Source of the DNA: an uncultured Lachnospiraceae bacterium
GTDB taxonomy: Bacteria > Bacillota > Clostridia > Lachnospirales > Lachnospiraceae
Direction: 5' to 3'
Length of the DNA stretch: 64,000 bases
NCBI GenBank assembly: GCA_910584945.1
Contig: CAJUDY010000016.1
Span: 1 to 64,000, forward strand
Shown here: one piece after another, positions 16,005 to 24,750 of the stretch
Numbering within the stretch: position 1 is the first letter of the stretch
How the letters are laid out: every line of letters begins with the position of its first letter
The notes under the pieces: model-generated
Database searches by the model: none
Seen by the model: the letters and a program-made list of their open reading frames with translations, nothing else
What the model was told of the DNA's origin: nothing
Translations under genes and position numbers: made by a program

Positions 16005-17330
16005 ATGGAAAACAAAAGATGGGAAGGTCCACGCAGGGAGTTCCTTCCGGTATATTCTGACTCAACACACTGGTTCGACTGCGCAAGCTTTTTATGCTAT
16101 TGGGATGGTGATCCGTTCTACGAGACGGATAAATCCTGGTTTGAAAGTACCTACATCCATTCTGGAATCAGCGGATATGAACAGACTATTTCCGGACCGG
16201 ATGCAGCAAAACTTCTGAGCGAGTTGGTCATGAACGATGTATATAAGTGGAGGATCGGAACTTGTAAACATCTTGTATTTCTCAATGAGGAAGGGCTGAT
16301 TGATGATCATGTGCTCTATATGAAGGATTCCGATGATCAGTACCGTACAACTGCTGGAGTATGCTTTTATCCGCAGGTAAATGCAGCCAGCGGGAAATAT
16401 GATGTGAAGATCACCCAGAAAAAAACTTTCGTATTTCAGTTCAGCGGACCAAGATCATTGACGGTCATTGAAAAGGTCACACAGACAGACCTTCATGATC
16501 TGAAGTTCCTGGAGTTTCGTCCGGTTCAGATTCCCGGCTTTGACGGGAGCTTCGAGGTGTGCCGGATTGGTATGAGCGGCACGCTGGCCTATGAAATCCG
16601 GGGCGAAGAAGCCTGGGGAGCGGATGTCTATAATGCATGCCTGGTTGCGGGCGCAGAATATGGAATCAAACGGCTTGGCTGGAGAGATTATACGGTCAAT
16701 CATACCTTTGGCGGATTCCCGCAGCAGACAGTACATTGGGAAATGGCACTTTTTGAGGATCCGGAATTTTTGAAGGTAGCCAGAACAGTGATGCATTGCA
16801 CTGGCAGTGTTGATCCAGCGAATCGCCGTGCTCGTCATCGTACTCCAGTAGAAGTAAACTGGGAATGGATGGCCAAATTTAATCATGATTTCAAAGGACG
16901 GGCGGCTCTTGAAAAGGAAATGCAGAATCCGACCAGAAAGATAGTGACTCTTGAGTTTAATCAGGAGGATATCATCGACGTTTATGCTTCTCAGTTTACG
17001 GATCATCCGTATAAATTTATGGATATGCCCTGTGCAGAACCTCAGCAGTGCGGCGGACATCAGGATGTTGTACTGAAAGATAGCGTTGAAATCGGCTGGT
17101 CAAGCGTTCCTACTTATTCCAGTCATTATCATGTGATGATTTCCCATTGCACTATGGATATTCATGGTGCTGAGATTGGTGACGAGGTCATTGTAAAGTG
17201 GGGTGATTTCGGCGGCGTTCAGAAGGATTTGCGCGCAATCGTACGGCCGTTCCCGTATATTCGTTATAAGAATGATGTACAGGATAATCGCAATTATGAT
17301 TTAAGCACTGTGCCGAACGGCAACAGATAG
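16005..17330 (+). CDS. LigM/GcvT-like tetrahydrofolate-dependent methyltransferase (demethylase), paralogue A
   Basis: 441 residues from the ATG at 16005, which has AAAGGAGAG upstream. The fold is that of the glycine-cleavage T protein: SGPDAAKLLSELVMND, QFSGPRSLTVIEKV, then RIGMSGTLAYEIRGEEAWG. C-terminal blocks VNWEWMAKFNHDFKGRAALE and RKIVTLEFNQEDIIDVYASQ align with LigM, the vanillate/3-O-methylgallate O-demethylase that moves a methyl group to tetrahydrofolate. A tyrosine occupies the place of the LigM SRAY tyrosine (GWRDYTVNH). Other LigM pocket residues are not obvious, so the substrate may differ. First gene of a three-gene operon with an MFS transporter and paralogue B. Confidence 0.75.
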   Translation: MENKRWEGPRREFLPVYSDSTHWFDCASFLCYWDGDPFYETDKSWFESTYIHSGISGYEQTISGPDAAKLLSELVMNDVYKWRIGTCKHLVFLNEEGLIDDHVLYMKDSDDQYRTTAGVCFYPQVNAASGKYDVKITQKKTFVFQFSGPRSLTVIEKVTQTDLHDLKFLEFRPVQIPGFDGSFEVCRIGMSGTLAYEIRGEEAWGADVYNACLVAGAEYGIKRLGWRDYTVNHTFGGFPQQTVHWEMALFEDPEFLKVARTVMHCTGSVDPANRRARHRTPVEVNWEWMAKFNHDFKGRAALEKEMQNPTRKIVTLEFNQEDIIDVYASQFTDHPYKFMDMPCAEPQQCGGHQDVVLKDSVEIGWSSVPTYSSHYHVMISHCTMDIHGAEIGDEVIVKWGDFGGVQKDLRAIVRPFPYIRYKNDVQDNRNYDLSTVPNGNR

Positions 17331-17341
17331 GGGGAATCTAG

Positions 17342-18526
17342 ATGAGTACAGCCAAAAAATCAGTAGCGGGTGCCGGGCTAGTGCTGATGGCATTGTGCCT
17401 GAATAATGCGGCTCCCAATTATCTGCAGTATCAGATATCACCGATTGCCATGCAGGTTATGGAAACCTATAAAATAAGCATGGAGCAATATTCCTCCCTG
17501 TTTACATCACCGATGATCCCAGCAATCCTGTTTTCGTTGATTGTAGGTCTGCTTTTCGATAAGCTTGGTCCGGTGAAGGTAATGCGGTTCGGTGTACTGA
17601 TTGCAGCAATCGGCGGCTTTGTACGACTCTACACAGGCGGAGGGTATACGGCGTTATTTGTTGGGACTCTGATGACAGGTTTTTCGGCGGCCTTTATTAA
17701 CGCCGGACAGGCAAAAATCGTTGCCGGATTCTATCCGCCGGAGCAGATACAGAGTAAGATTGGATTAATCAATGCGTCCAGTACGGCAGCCATGATCATC
17801 ACAATGGCAACGACAGCTTATTTCAGTTCCGTAAGCACAGCATTTCTGGTTGCTGCCGTATTTATGGCAGCGGCAGCAATCAGCTGGTTCCTTTTCGGAA
17901 AAAATCCCGAGACAAATGAGGCGCATGCGGAACCTGTTCAAAAATCCTTTGGAGAGCTGATGAAAGCCTCTGCCAGTTCCCGCCAGGTCTGGTTAATGGC
18001 ATTTTCACTCTTTTGCGTGCTTGCAGGTCAGGTGGTCATGTCCTCATGGGCACCCACAGCCCTACAGTCTGTAGGCATGGCTGCTACAACCGCAGGATAT
18101 ATGGGCTCGCTGTATACAGTAGGTAACTTTATTAGTTGTTTCCTGGGGCCGATATTGGCAGGGAAACTCCGCAGTATCCGGAAAGTCATTCTGATCTTCG
18201 GTATTGTTGCTGTGGTCGGTTTGATTTTCTCCTGGAAGATTTCCAATCCGATTCTCTGCGGAGTCATGATGATCCTGACCGGAATCGCGATTGGCGGAAA
18301 TATACCGCTGGCAATGGGTGATATCATTAACTTCAAGGGCATTGGTCCGGAGTATGTGGGCACTGCCAGCGGTCTTGTTGCTACGATTCAGCTGATCGGA
18401 GCAGTTGTGCTTCCCTCGTATGTACTTATTCCCATCGCGAGTGGCAATTTTAATACTTTGTTTATACTGGCAGCTGCCTGCATGGCAATTTCCGCAGTCC
18501 TTGGGTACCTGGCTCACTCCAACTGA
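17342..18526 (+). CDS. MFS transporter (probable uptake of the cassette substrate)
   Basis: 394 residues with 12 predicted membrane helices. The MFS loop 2-3 motif appears as GLLFDKLGPVKVMRFG (about 70-85). The general form resembles the CynX/NNP-like anion and aromatic-acid porters. It lies 11 bases after paralogue A and 44 bases before paralogue B in the same orientation, with a GGGGGAAT-type site upstream of its ATG. Placement between two demethylase-like enzymes suggests import of a methylated organic compound, though export of the product is also possible. Confidence 0.85.
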   Translation: MSTAKKSVAGAGLVLMALCLNNAAPNYLQYQISPIAMQVMETYKISMEQYSSLFTSPMIPAILFSLIVGLLFDKLGPVKVMRFGVLIAAIGGFVRLYTGGGYTALFVGTLMTGFSAAFINAGQAKIVAGFYPPEQIQSKIGLINASSTAAMIITMATTAYFSSVSTAFLVAAVFMAAAAISWFLFGKNPETNEAHAEPVQKSFGELMKASASSRQVWLMAFSLFCVLAGQVVMSSWAPTALQSVGMAATTAGYMGSLYTVGNFISCFLGPILAGKLRSIRKVILIFGIVAVVGLIFSWKISNPILCGVMMILTGIAIGGNIPLAMGDIINFKGIGPEYVGTASGLVATIQLIGAVVLPSYVLIPIASGNFNTLFILAAACMAISAVLGYLAHSN

Positions 18527-18570
18527 TTGGACATACAATCATATAAAACATCAAAAAAGGAGGTTTTATA

Positions 18571-19923
18571 ATGGCTTTTAATTACAACACTGAGCTGAAG
18601 GATGCGTCTCTGCTCATCAATTTCGGAGGTACATTTCTGCAGGCATTTGAATTTGAAGGTGCTAAAAAGGATATTTCCGGATACCGTACTTCCGCATGGA
18701 TCAACACCTGTCTGACGACATCTCCGGTGTATGATGTTATTGGTCCGGATGCAGTGAAATTTCTGAATTCCATCTGTGTCAATGATTTTACAAAGCTGAC
18801 AACCAAAGGAATGCGCCACGCTATTCTCTGCAATGACAAGGGACAGATTCTGACGGACGGTGTCTGCATCAGGATTGCCGAAGACCGCTACCGTACTTAT
18901 TGGCTTACACCGGTCATCAACTATTACATGTCTGTCACGGATCTAGATGTTCACGGTGAGGACATGACAGGCAGGGAATATTTTATCCAGGTAGATGGTG
19001 AAAAGTCACTGGAAATTCTGGAAAATGCTTTTAATCAGGATCTTCATGACATTCGCTTTGCCACTCATCGTCAGATTGATGTGGACGGGAAAAAGGTTGA
19101 AGTCATCCGTCTGAGTATGTCCGGAAATCTCGGCTATGAGGTACACGGAGATATTGAGGAATTTGATGAAATATATGGAAAAATCTGGGAGGCGGGACAA
19201 AAATTCGGTGCAACCAGGCTGGGACTTCACAATTACAGTTTCCACAATCACACGGAGTGCGGATTCCCGAATATCAATCTTCATTACCCCCTTCCGTGGC
19301 TGGAGTCCGGAGAGGACATGGCAAAATTCATGCAGCAGAATCCGACCATCTCATTTAACAATCTCTGCAGAGTTCTTCGGGGAAGTGTCGGTGATGATCT
19401 TGAGAGCCGCTTCGTTAATCCTTATGAGACCGGCTGTGACAGCGTGATTCGTTTTGATCACGAATTCCCGGGAAGAGATGCTCTTATGAAGATGAAGAAT
19501 GATTCCAGCAGACGTACCGTTGTTACGCTGGAATGGAATGCTGAGGATGTGGGAGCAGTCTTTTCAACTATGTTCCGTCCCGGTGGGCAGCCGACAGATG
19601 ATATATCTGGAACCAATGAGCTGGAATTCGTGGAAAATGTGAAGAACAATTGTTTCATTTACAAGGCTGACCGGGTGCAGGCTGATGGAAAAGATATCGG
19701 TATCAGCAGTGGCCGTGTGGTGAGTTATTACTATAATGCGATGATTTCTCTTGGCTTTATCGAAAAGAAATATGCGGTTGAGGGAACGGAGCTGACACTA
19801 ATCTGGGGAACCCCGGGGAATCCTCAGATGCCAATCCGCGTGAAAGTTGCGCGTTATCCGTATAACAAGGAATTTGTTAGAAACCAAGATGTGGATGTGG
19901 AAAAGATTCCACGTCTGAAATAA
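18571..19923 (+). CDS. LigM/GcvT-like tetrahydrofolate-dependent methyltransferase (demethylase), paralogue B
   Basis: 450 residues, start supported by AAAGGAGG. GcvT-like blocks are IGPDAVKFLNSICVNDF, the QVDGEKSLEILENAF turn and LSMSGNLGYEVHGDIEE. The C-terminal half matches LigM closely: RFVNPYETGCDSVIRFDHEF, then PGRDAL and VVTLEWNAEDVGAVFSTMF, where LigM has NPYEIGYGPFVKFDHDF and VTLAWNGDDM. The putative catalytic tyrosine is in LGLHNYSFHNHTECGFP. A and B are clearly diverged from each other, so they may act on different methyl groups of one molecule or form a heteromer. The right IS starts 28 bases after the stop codon. Confidence 0.78.
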   Translation: MAFNYNTELKDASLLINFGGTFLQAFEFEGAKKDISGYRTSAWINTCLTTSPVYDVIGPDAVKFLNSICVNDFTKLTTKGMRHAILCNDKGQILTDGVCIRIAEDRYRTYWLTPVINYYMSVTDLDVHGEDMTGREYFIQVDGEKSLEILENAFNQDLHDIRFATHRQIDVDGKKVEVIRLSMSGNLGYEVHGDIEEFDEIYGKIWEAGQKFGATRLGLHNYSFHNHTECGFPNINLHYPLPWLESGEDMAKFMQQNPTISFNNLCRVLRGSVGDDLESRFVNPYETGCDSVIRFDHEFPGRDALMKMKNDSSRRTVVTLEWNAEDVGAVFSTMFRPGGQPTDDISGTNELEFVENVKNNCFIYKADRVQADGKDIGISSGRVVSYYYNAMISLGFIEKKYAVEGTELTLIWGTPGNPQMPIRVKVARYPYNKEFVRNQDVDVEKIPRLK

Positions 19924-19951
19924 GCGGTTCGGAAATGTTTTTATGGAAAAG

Positions 19952-22022
19952 GGGGCTATCGGGAAATAGATAGTTCTAAGCAGGGGCAGGTGTGATCCAT
20001 GCGGATCTCACCTGCCCCTGAAATTATCCATTAAAAAGAAAAAAGATGGCTGACGACAACCATCTTTTCTCCGTTCCATGTTATAATGGAACTATGCTCA
20101 AACAAGATTATTATAATGACTTTTTTGATATTGGTCAACAAAAAATCAACTTCAGTTTCTTCGAATTGAGCTTACCCGATGACGATCCAGTCTATACCCT
20201 GAAAAAAGTGATGGAGGAATTAGATTTTTCAGGCCTTCTGGCCTGTTATTCAGACAAGGAAAGAACCGGGTATAACCCAATCATGCTGTATTCTGTGGTT
20301 ACTTACGCAAATATGCGGGGAGTCAGGGCAGTTGATCGTATTGTGGACCTGTGCCAGAGGGACCTTGCATTTATCTGGCTGACAAAAGGGCAGAAGCCCC
20401 AGAGGGATGCTTTTTATGACTTTAAAGGGAAAAAACTGACGGGCGAAATCCTGGATGAATTGAACTACCAGTTTATGCGCCGCCTGCAAAAGGAAGGACT
20501 CATTACACTGAAAGAACTCTACATCGATGGGACAAAGATTGAAGCGAACGCAAACAGATACACGTTTGTCTGGCGGGGAAGCATAAACTATCATCTTGCC
20601 GGTCTGCTGGACACCATAGATGCCCTTTACGCAAAGTACAACGCATTCCTGTATGAAAATGGATATGGACCGGAATACGACCTTGGAGAAGCCCGGATGT
20701 TCGTGATCGAGGGGATGGAAAAGGTCAGGAAAGTGATCGAAGAAAACAGGAGGCGGAAGCTGACAAAGCATAAGAAAATCGCGAACAATACCATCATTGA
20801 GATCGATAACTGTTCTCCGCTTGAGATCTTAAAACTGCAGAAAAATCTGATGCGGATTGCAGAAGGCGAAGGGATCCTGTTTGTCAGCGGAAAGGGAAAG
20901 CACAAGCCAGAGATCCAGCAGCTTTATGAGGAGCTGGAAGAATGCGGCAGGCGGCTTATGGAATATAAGGAATGTTTTGAGATCATGGGGAAAGAACGTA
21001 ACAGCTATTCCAAAACTGATCTGGAAGCGACGTTCATGCGGATGAAAGAGGACCATATGCTGAATGGGCAGTTAAAGCCGGCATACAATGTCCAGATTGC
21101 GGTAGAGAATTACTTCATTGTCCACAGTTATGTGAGCAGTGACCGGACGGACTACAACACGCTGATCCCTGTTTTGGAAAAGCATCAGGGGGCATTCGGA
21201 GATACACTGGAGGCGGTTACTGCCGACAGCGGCTACTGCAGCGAAAAGAACCTGATGTATCTGAAGGAGAACGGAATCCGGAGCTATATCAAGCTCCAGG
21301 ACCATGAGAAACGGAAGACCCGCGCATACAGAGAAGATATTGGAAAGTATTACAACATGACATACGCTGTCTTTGAAGATGAGCATTATTATATCTGCCA
21401 TGATGGAAGGGAGCTGCGCCATATCCGGACAGAAAGTAAAGAACAGGATGGATATACCCAGACGTTTGAAGTATATGGATGTGCGGACTGCAGCGATTGC
21501 GTGCACAAAGCCAGATGCCTTTATAAATACAATGCCGAAAAGAATCCTGACCGGAATAAAGTCATGAAGATCAACGAACGATGGGAAGAACTGAAAGAAG
21601 AATCCAATGGGAACATCCAGAGCGAGACGGGTATCCTGAAACGACAGACACGCTCAATCCAGACGGAAGGACACTTCGGGGACATTAAGGAAAACGAGGA
21701 CTTCCGGCGGTTCAACTATCGGTCGGCGGAAAAAGTATATAAAGAGTTTATGCTGTACGTAATCAGCAGGAACATTATGAAATACCATCGGTTTCTACAT
21801 CATGAGATCGAAAAATATGAAGGAAAAAAGGAGCAGAAAGCAGCTTAGACAAAGGAGCACTTCTCAAAATCCAAACAAGGGGGTTCTGCGCCCCAAAACA
21901 GATACTTCTAAAAGGAGGAGACAGTCCGGTAAAAATCCAGGGTCTTGAAAAAGCCTGAATTTCTAAGGGACTGTCTCCTTCTTACCTATCAGGGGCATAA
22001 ATCGTTATTTCCCGATAGCCCC
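19952..22022 (+). mobile_element. IS1182-family insertion sequence, right copy
   Basis: Same sequence as the left copy shifted by 7690 bases, including both internal hairpins and the terminal repeats GGGGCTATCGGGAAATA and complement. One extra C follows at the right end. The left flank ends in AAAA and the right flank begins TTTTT. The identity of the two copies implies recent duplication or gene conversion. Confidence 0.93.
20046..21848 (+). CDS. IS1182-family DDE transposase (right copy)
   Basis: 600 residues, identical in protein sequence to the copy at 12356-14158, with the same DDE candidates (IDGTKIEAN, VTADSGYCS, TEGHFGDIKEN) and the CADCSDCVHKARC cysteine cluster. Intact and probably functional. 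Its presence on the far side of the PucR/LigM-like/MFS cassette is what suggests a composite transposon. Confidence 0.93.
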   Translation: MADDNHLFSVPCYNGTMLKQDYYNDFFDIGQQKINFSFFELSLPDDDPVYTLKKVMEELDFSGLLACYSDKERTGYNPIMLYSVVTYANMRGVRAVDRIVDLCQRDLAFIWLTKGQKPQRDAFYDFKGKKLTGEILDELNYQFMRRLQKEGLITLKELYIDGTKIEANANRYTFVWRGSINYHLAGLLDTIDALYAKYNAFLYENGYGPEYDLGEARMFVIEGMEKVRKVIEENRRRKLTKHKKIANNTIIEIDNCSPLEILKLQKNLMRIAEGEGILFVSGKGKHKPEIQQLYEELEECGRRLMEYKECFEIMGKERNSYSKTDLEATFMRMKEDHMLNGQLKPAYNVQIAVENYFIVHSYVSSDRTDYNTLIPVLEKHQGAFGDTLEAVTADSGYCSEKNLMYLKENGIRSYIKLQDHEKRKTRAYREDIGKYYNMTYAVFEDEHYYICHDGRELRHIRTESKEQDGYTQTFEVYGCADCSDCVHKARCLYKYNAEKNPDRNKVMKINERWEELKEESNGNIQSETGILKRQTRSIQTEGHFGDIKENEDFRRFNYRSAEKVYKEFMLYVISRNIMKYHRFLHHEIEKYEGKKEQKAA

Positions 22023-22026
22023 CTTT

Positions 22027-22299
22027 TTACCGATGGCATCCGTGATGTCTTCCGTATCCCCGGCGGGAAACGGTCACGCAGGTGCCGTCGCAGTAGCCGC
22101 TTTCGTGGTCATAACCGCAATACTCACATTCGTTGTGGAAATGCCGACCTGTCTCTGTGCACCCTTCCACCGTACAGACCGGACAGCTGGTATCCACTGT
22201 CGACTGTCTGCGATGCCCGTGAGCAGAGACCGGCATAGCCAGAAGGACCGCAAGCAAAGCGGTAGCCATGACCGCCGTAAGCCGTCTGCGAACATGCAT
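22027..22299 (-). CDS. Small secreted Cys/His-rich protein (function unknown)
   Basis: 90 residues. A signal peptide (residues about 1-27, ending in LAMPVSAHG) precedes a 60-residue mature part rich in Cys and His: CPVCTVEGC, RHFHNECEYCGYDHESGYCDG, then a basic His-rich tail ending GRHHGCHR. Eight cysteines in pairs plus several histidines suggest a metal site or extracellular disulfides. The right IS ends only four bases after the stop codon, so the IS may have inserted exactly at its 3' end or removed its terminator. I cannot name the family. Confidence 0.65.
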   Translation of the reverse strand: MHVRRRLTAVMATALLAVLLAMPVSAHGHRRQSTVDTSCPVCTVEGCTETGRHFHNECEYCGYDHESGYCDGTCVTVSRRGYGRHHGCHR

Positions 22300-22434
22300 A
22301 CTTCTCCCCTCCTTTCCAGTTATGGTTCACTCCGTGATCAGAATCACCCGGAGGAACTGGTGGTAAGAACAGTATAGCACGAAGGAATACGCGAAACAAC
22401 TCATCTTTTGGTTTTCATTTTTTCTGGAAATTTT

Positions 22435-23017
22435 TTTACTCCAGATCAGATCCAGCGCGGAGATCGAGCGGCAGAACATGAATAATTCCAAGTTTTCAGC
22501 CGTGCTCCTGTGCCCGGATTATCAGAACCTGTGCATCGGGCTGTCCAATAAGCTGATGCCGTTTAATCTGGCGGCCCAGTATCACATCATACAGGAGGCT
22601 CTGGCAAAACATGAACTGTTCTACAGCAATTACAAATTAAGGACCTGTTTTCACACTTTTTTGAGGAGGATCTGACGCTGATGAATCCTGAGGATACGGA
22701 CTGGAGACAAGTGCTTTCCTGCCTGTGCCAAAAGCTCTGTGAGAAAAATTATACGGATCCGGATTTTGAGAAAAAGGTCTTTCGGTGGGAATATGCGGCG
22801 ACCACCGCCTTTGGAAATATTGCGATTCCCCACTCCGCCTACATGGACACCATCAAGGCCAGCATTGCCCTCGCCATCTCCAGAAAAGGCGTTCCGTGGG
22901 GAAGCGGCACGGTGCATCTGGTGCTTCTGCTGGCGATCAACAAAGCAGACAAGAAAACTTCCGTCTGCTGTACGAGGCGCTGATCTATCAGAATGTTCCG
23001 GACGAAGAGCCGGTGTA
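22435..23017 (+). pseudogene. BglG-type antiterminator/PTS regulator remnant with EIIA domain
   Basis: The first part reads LLQIRSSAEIERQNMNNSKF, then CPDYQNLCIGLSNKLMPF, as in the EIIB-like region of MtlR/ManR-type transcriptional antiterminators. A different frame continues with FRWEYAATTAFGNIAIPHSA and AISRKGVPWGSGTVHLVLLL, the PTS EIIA type-2 domain with its phospho-histidine in IPHS. A third frame ends with FRLLYEALIYQNVPDEEPV. At least two frameshifts and loss of the N-terminal DNA/RNA-binding and PRD domains make it non-functional. Confidence 0.7.
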
Positions 23018-23045
23018 AAGCGACCGGCTCTTGGGGACGCAATAT

Positions 23046-23735
23046 CTATTGAACATTCATAATTACTTTGATACATTCATTACAGTTTTTGTCCTTATCT
23101 ACATTGTAAATATGACATGTGATTTTTCTTCCGGCCTGCATAAGTTCAGAGACTCCCTGGGCATAATATCTTGGAATGTATCCCAGCACCTTTTTCGACA
23201 CATCCAGCATCTGTACGGCATAAGGGTCATATGAGTTGTCAGGTTCCCTCTTTAATAATACTTCATCGCCTCTGGTAACCTTTACAGCGTCCTCACATGC
23301 ATTCCCGACACATCCAAGGTAATGACGCACTCCTGCCATAAAAAAAATCCGTGTCACGCTTCCGTCTGTATCCAGAATCGGATCTATAAATTCAAGACTG
23401 TCAATGGGGAGTCTGGCGCCGCTTCTTTTCAGCAGCATATATTCATCATACTCATTCAGTCCATATTTCTGTAGAATCTCCTTCATATCTCTTCTTTTTT
23501 TATCTGGCAGGCGACTGGCAAAGACAGAAAATAATTTTTCATCTTTATATACACGGTCCAGTTCCTGGAAACAGAGCAAAAGCTTAAATCCATCCGCAAT
23601 TGCATCTTTTACTTCTTTGCAATACTGGAATTCATATTGTCCATTCCTGGTCAGCTGACCGACAATATACTGTTTTCTGGTTTTCTCTGATTTCCAGATC
23701 AGATAAAGAAAATCTTTTCCATTTTTTACTGACAT
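23046..23735 (-). CDS. HIRAN-domain protein, partner of a HipA-like kinase
   Basis: 229 residues. The C-terminal half (about 125-225) fits a HIRAN domain, with FFMAGVRHYLGCVGN, VLLKREPDNSYDPYAVQM and KKVLGYIPRYYAQGVSELM. HIRAN modules bind single-stranded or damaged DNA ends in larger helicases and also occur alone in bacteria. The N-terminal 110 residues read LYLIWKSEKTRKQYIVGQLT and resemble the beta-rich lobe seen in HipA-type proteins. It follows the HipA-like kinase gene by one base, so they form one operon and probably one complex. No helix-turn-helix (HipB-like) gene is present. Confidence 0.75.
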   Translation of the reverse strand: MSVKNGKDFLYLIWKSEKTRKQYIVGQLTRNGQYEFQYCKEVKDAIADGFKLLLCFQELDRVYKDEKLFSVFASRLPDKKRRDMKEILQKYGLNEYDEYMLLKRSGARLPIDSLEFIDPILDTDGSVTRIFFMAGVRHYLGCVGNACEDAVKVTRGDEVLLKREPDNSYDPYAVQMLDVSKKVLGYIPRYYAQGVSELMQAGRKITCHIYNVDKDKNCNECIKVIMNVQ

Positions 23736-23736
23736 A

Positions 23737-24618
23737 TTATCCCTCTCTCTTTATCCCATAAACCTCTTTCATCAACTCTATTTTCCCCAGAAGATACTTT
23801 TTAATCAAAATTATTTTTTTATCTGTAAGGACTTCTGCGTATTTGTATAATATATCATCCAAAGATGCATCTGTTACTGTCAATTCTATCTTGTTCACAA
23901 TTTCTATTGTCTGACTGTAATAGTTTTGCCGAAGATATTTAAGCACATCCAGATGCGTTGGCTGCTTTTCGTCTGAAACAGAGATCCGAATCAATGATCT
24001 TGACTTTGTATCGATCAGTGATCTCCACAGACGCATATCTTTTCCCAGATATTGATCAATTTTATCTTCTTTAACGTAGGCGCACAGAGATGAACTGTTA
24101 TCATATAAAGGGCTTAACTCAAATCCTTTTTCTAATAGTATCAACGCCCAGTTACTCTGATGTCTGTCCGTATTTCCGATCAGAAAATCAAAAATGAAAA
24201 TTTTCAGGAAATTATAAAACAGACCAAAAGGATCCAATACCTTTTTTATCATTTCAATCGAATATTTATCCCCCGTAATGGTATCTTTCAATTTCTCCAC
24301 ATCAAAGTCCTGATATCTGGAACTGATGCAATAGATCCCCTCTATCAATGTTTGGTTGGTATGATCCACAATATTGTAACTCATAGACCCTTCACGTCCA
24401 TGGTATATCCCAACCTCAAATTTTGCGTGGGGAATTTCCAATAATTCAGCCAAATCACATGCTATACATTCCGATACATGATCTGTTGTCGTTTCATCTT
24501 TTTTAAATTTAAATAAACCTGTCTGATCTGTATCTGGATTTATCAGCCACAATTTTTCACTCCGGCCACTTCCTTCTGATGCCCCTTCAAATTTCATCCA
24601 AAAAGAAAAATCCTTCAT
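23737..24618 (-). CDS. HipA-like serine/threonine kinase
   Basis: 293 residues. The ATP-lobe lysine is likely in GLFKFKKDE (residues 35-43). The catalytic loop DFLIGNTDRHQSNW (144-157) gives Asp151 and Asn156, and LSPLYDNSSSL (168-178) gives the metal-binding Asp173. These are the HipA kinase-domain hallmarks, also seen in CtkA. It lacks the N-terminal subdomain of full HipA (about 440 residues) and has no HipB neighbour. The HIRAN gene one base downstream may supply the missing lobe. Likely a toxin or regulatory kinase; target unknown. Confidence 0.8.
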   Translation of the reverse strand: MKDFSFWMKFEGASEGSGRSEKLWLINPDTDQTGLFKFKKDETTTDHVSECIACDLAELLEIPHAKFEVGIYHGREGSMSYNIVDHTNQTLIEGIYCISSRYQDFDVEKLKDTITGDKYSIEMIKKVLDPFGLFYNFLKIFIFDFLIGNTDRHQSNWALILLEKGFELSPLYDNSSSLCAYVKEDKIDQYLGKDMRLWRSLIDTKSRSLIRISVSDEKQPTHLDVLKYLRQNYYSQTIEIVNKIELTVTDASLDDILYKYAEVLTDKKIILIKKYLLGKIELMKEVYGIKREG

Positions 24619-24750
24619 GTGTGTTCCTCTCCCGGAAAACTCTTTTTATTCCTCCACTCCTTATGCAACATATTGATTATACTATAGATTTATCCTCATG
24701 TCACCCTTCTGCGATAAAATCAGAAGCGCTCCGACAAAAAAGCCACGCCG

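Larger units (their letters stand above)
12262..22022 (+). mobile_element. Putative composite transposon carrying a PucR / LigM-like / MFS cassette
   Basis: Two identical IS1182-type copies in direct orientation bracket 5.6 kb holding exactly four complete genes: a PucR regulator, two LigM-like folate-dependent methyltransferase paralogues and an MFS transporter. The left IS abuts the end of the regulator gene and the right IS begins 28 bases after the last cassette gene. Nothing else lies inside. The surrounding genes (flavodoxin, a secreted Cys-rich protein) are unrelated. The structure fits a composite transposon, but homologous recombination or two independent insertions are possible because no outer target duplication is evident. 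Confidence 0.6.
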
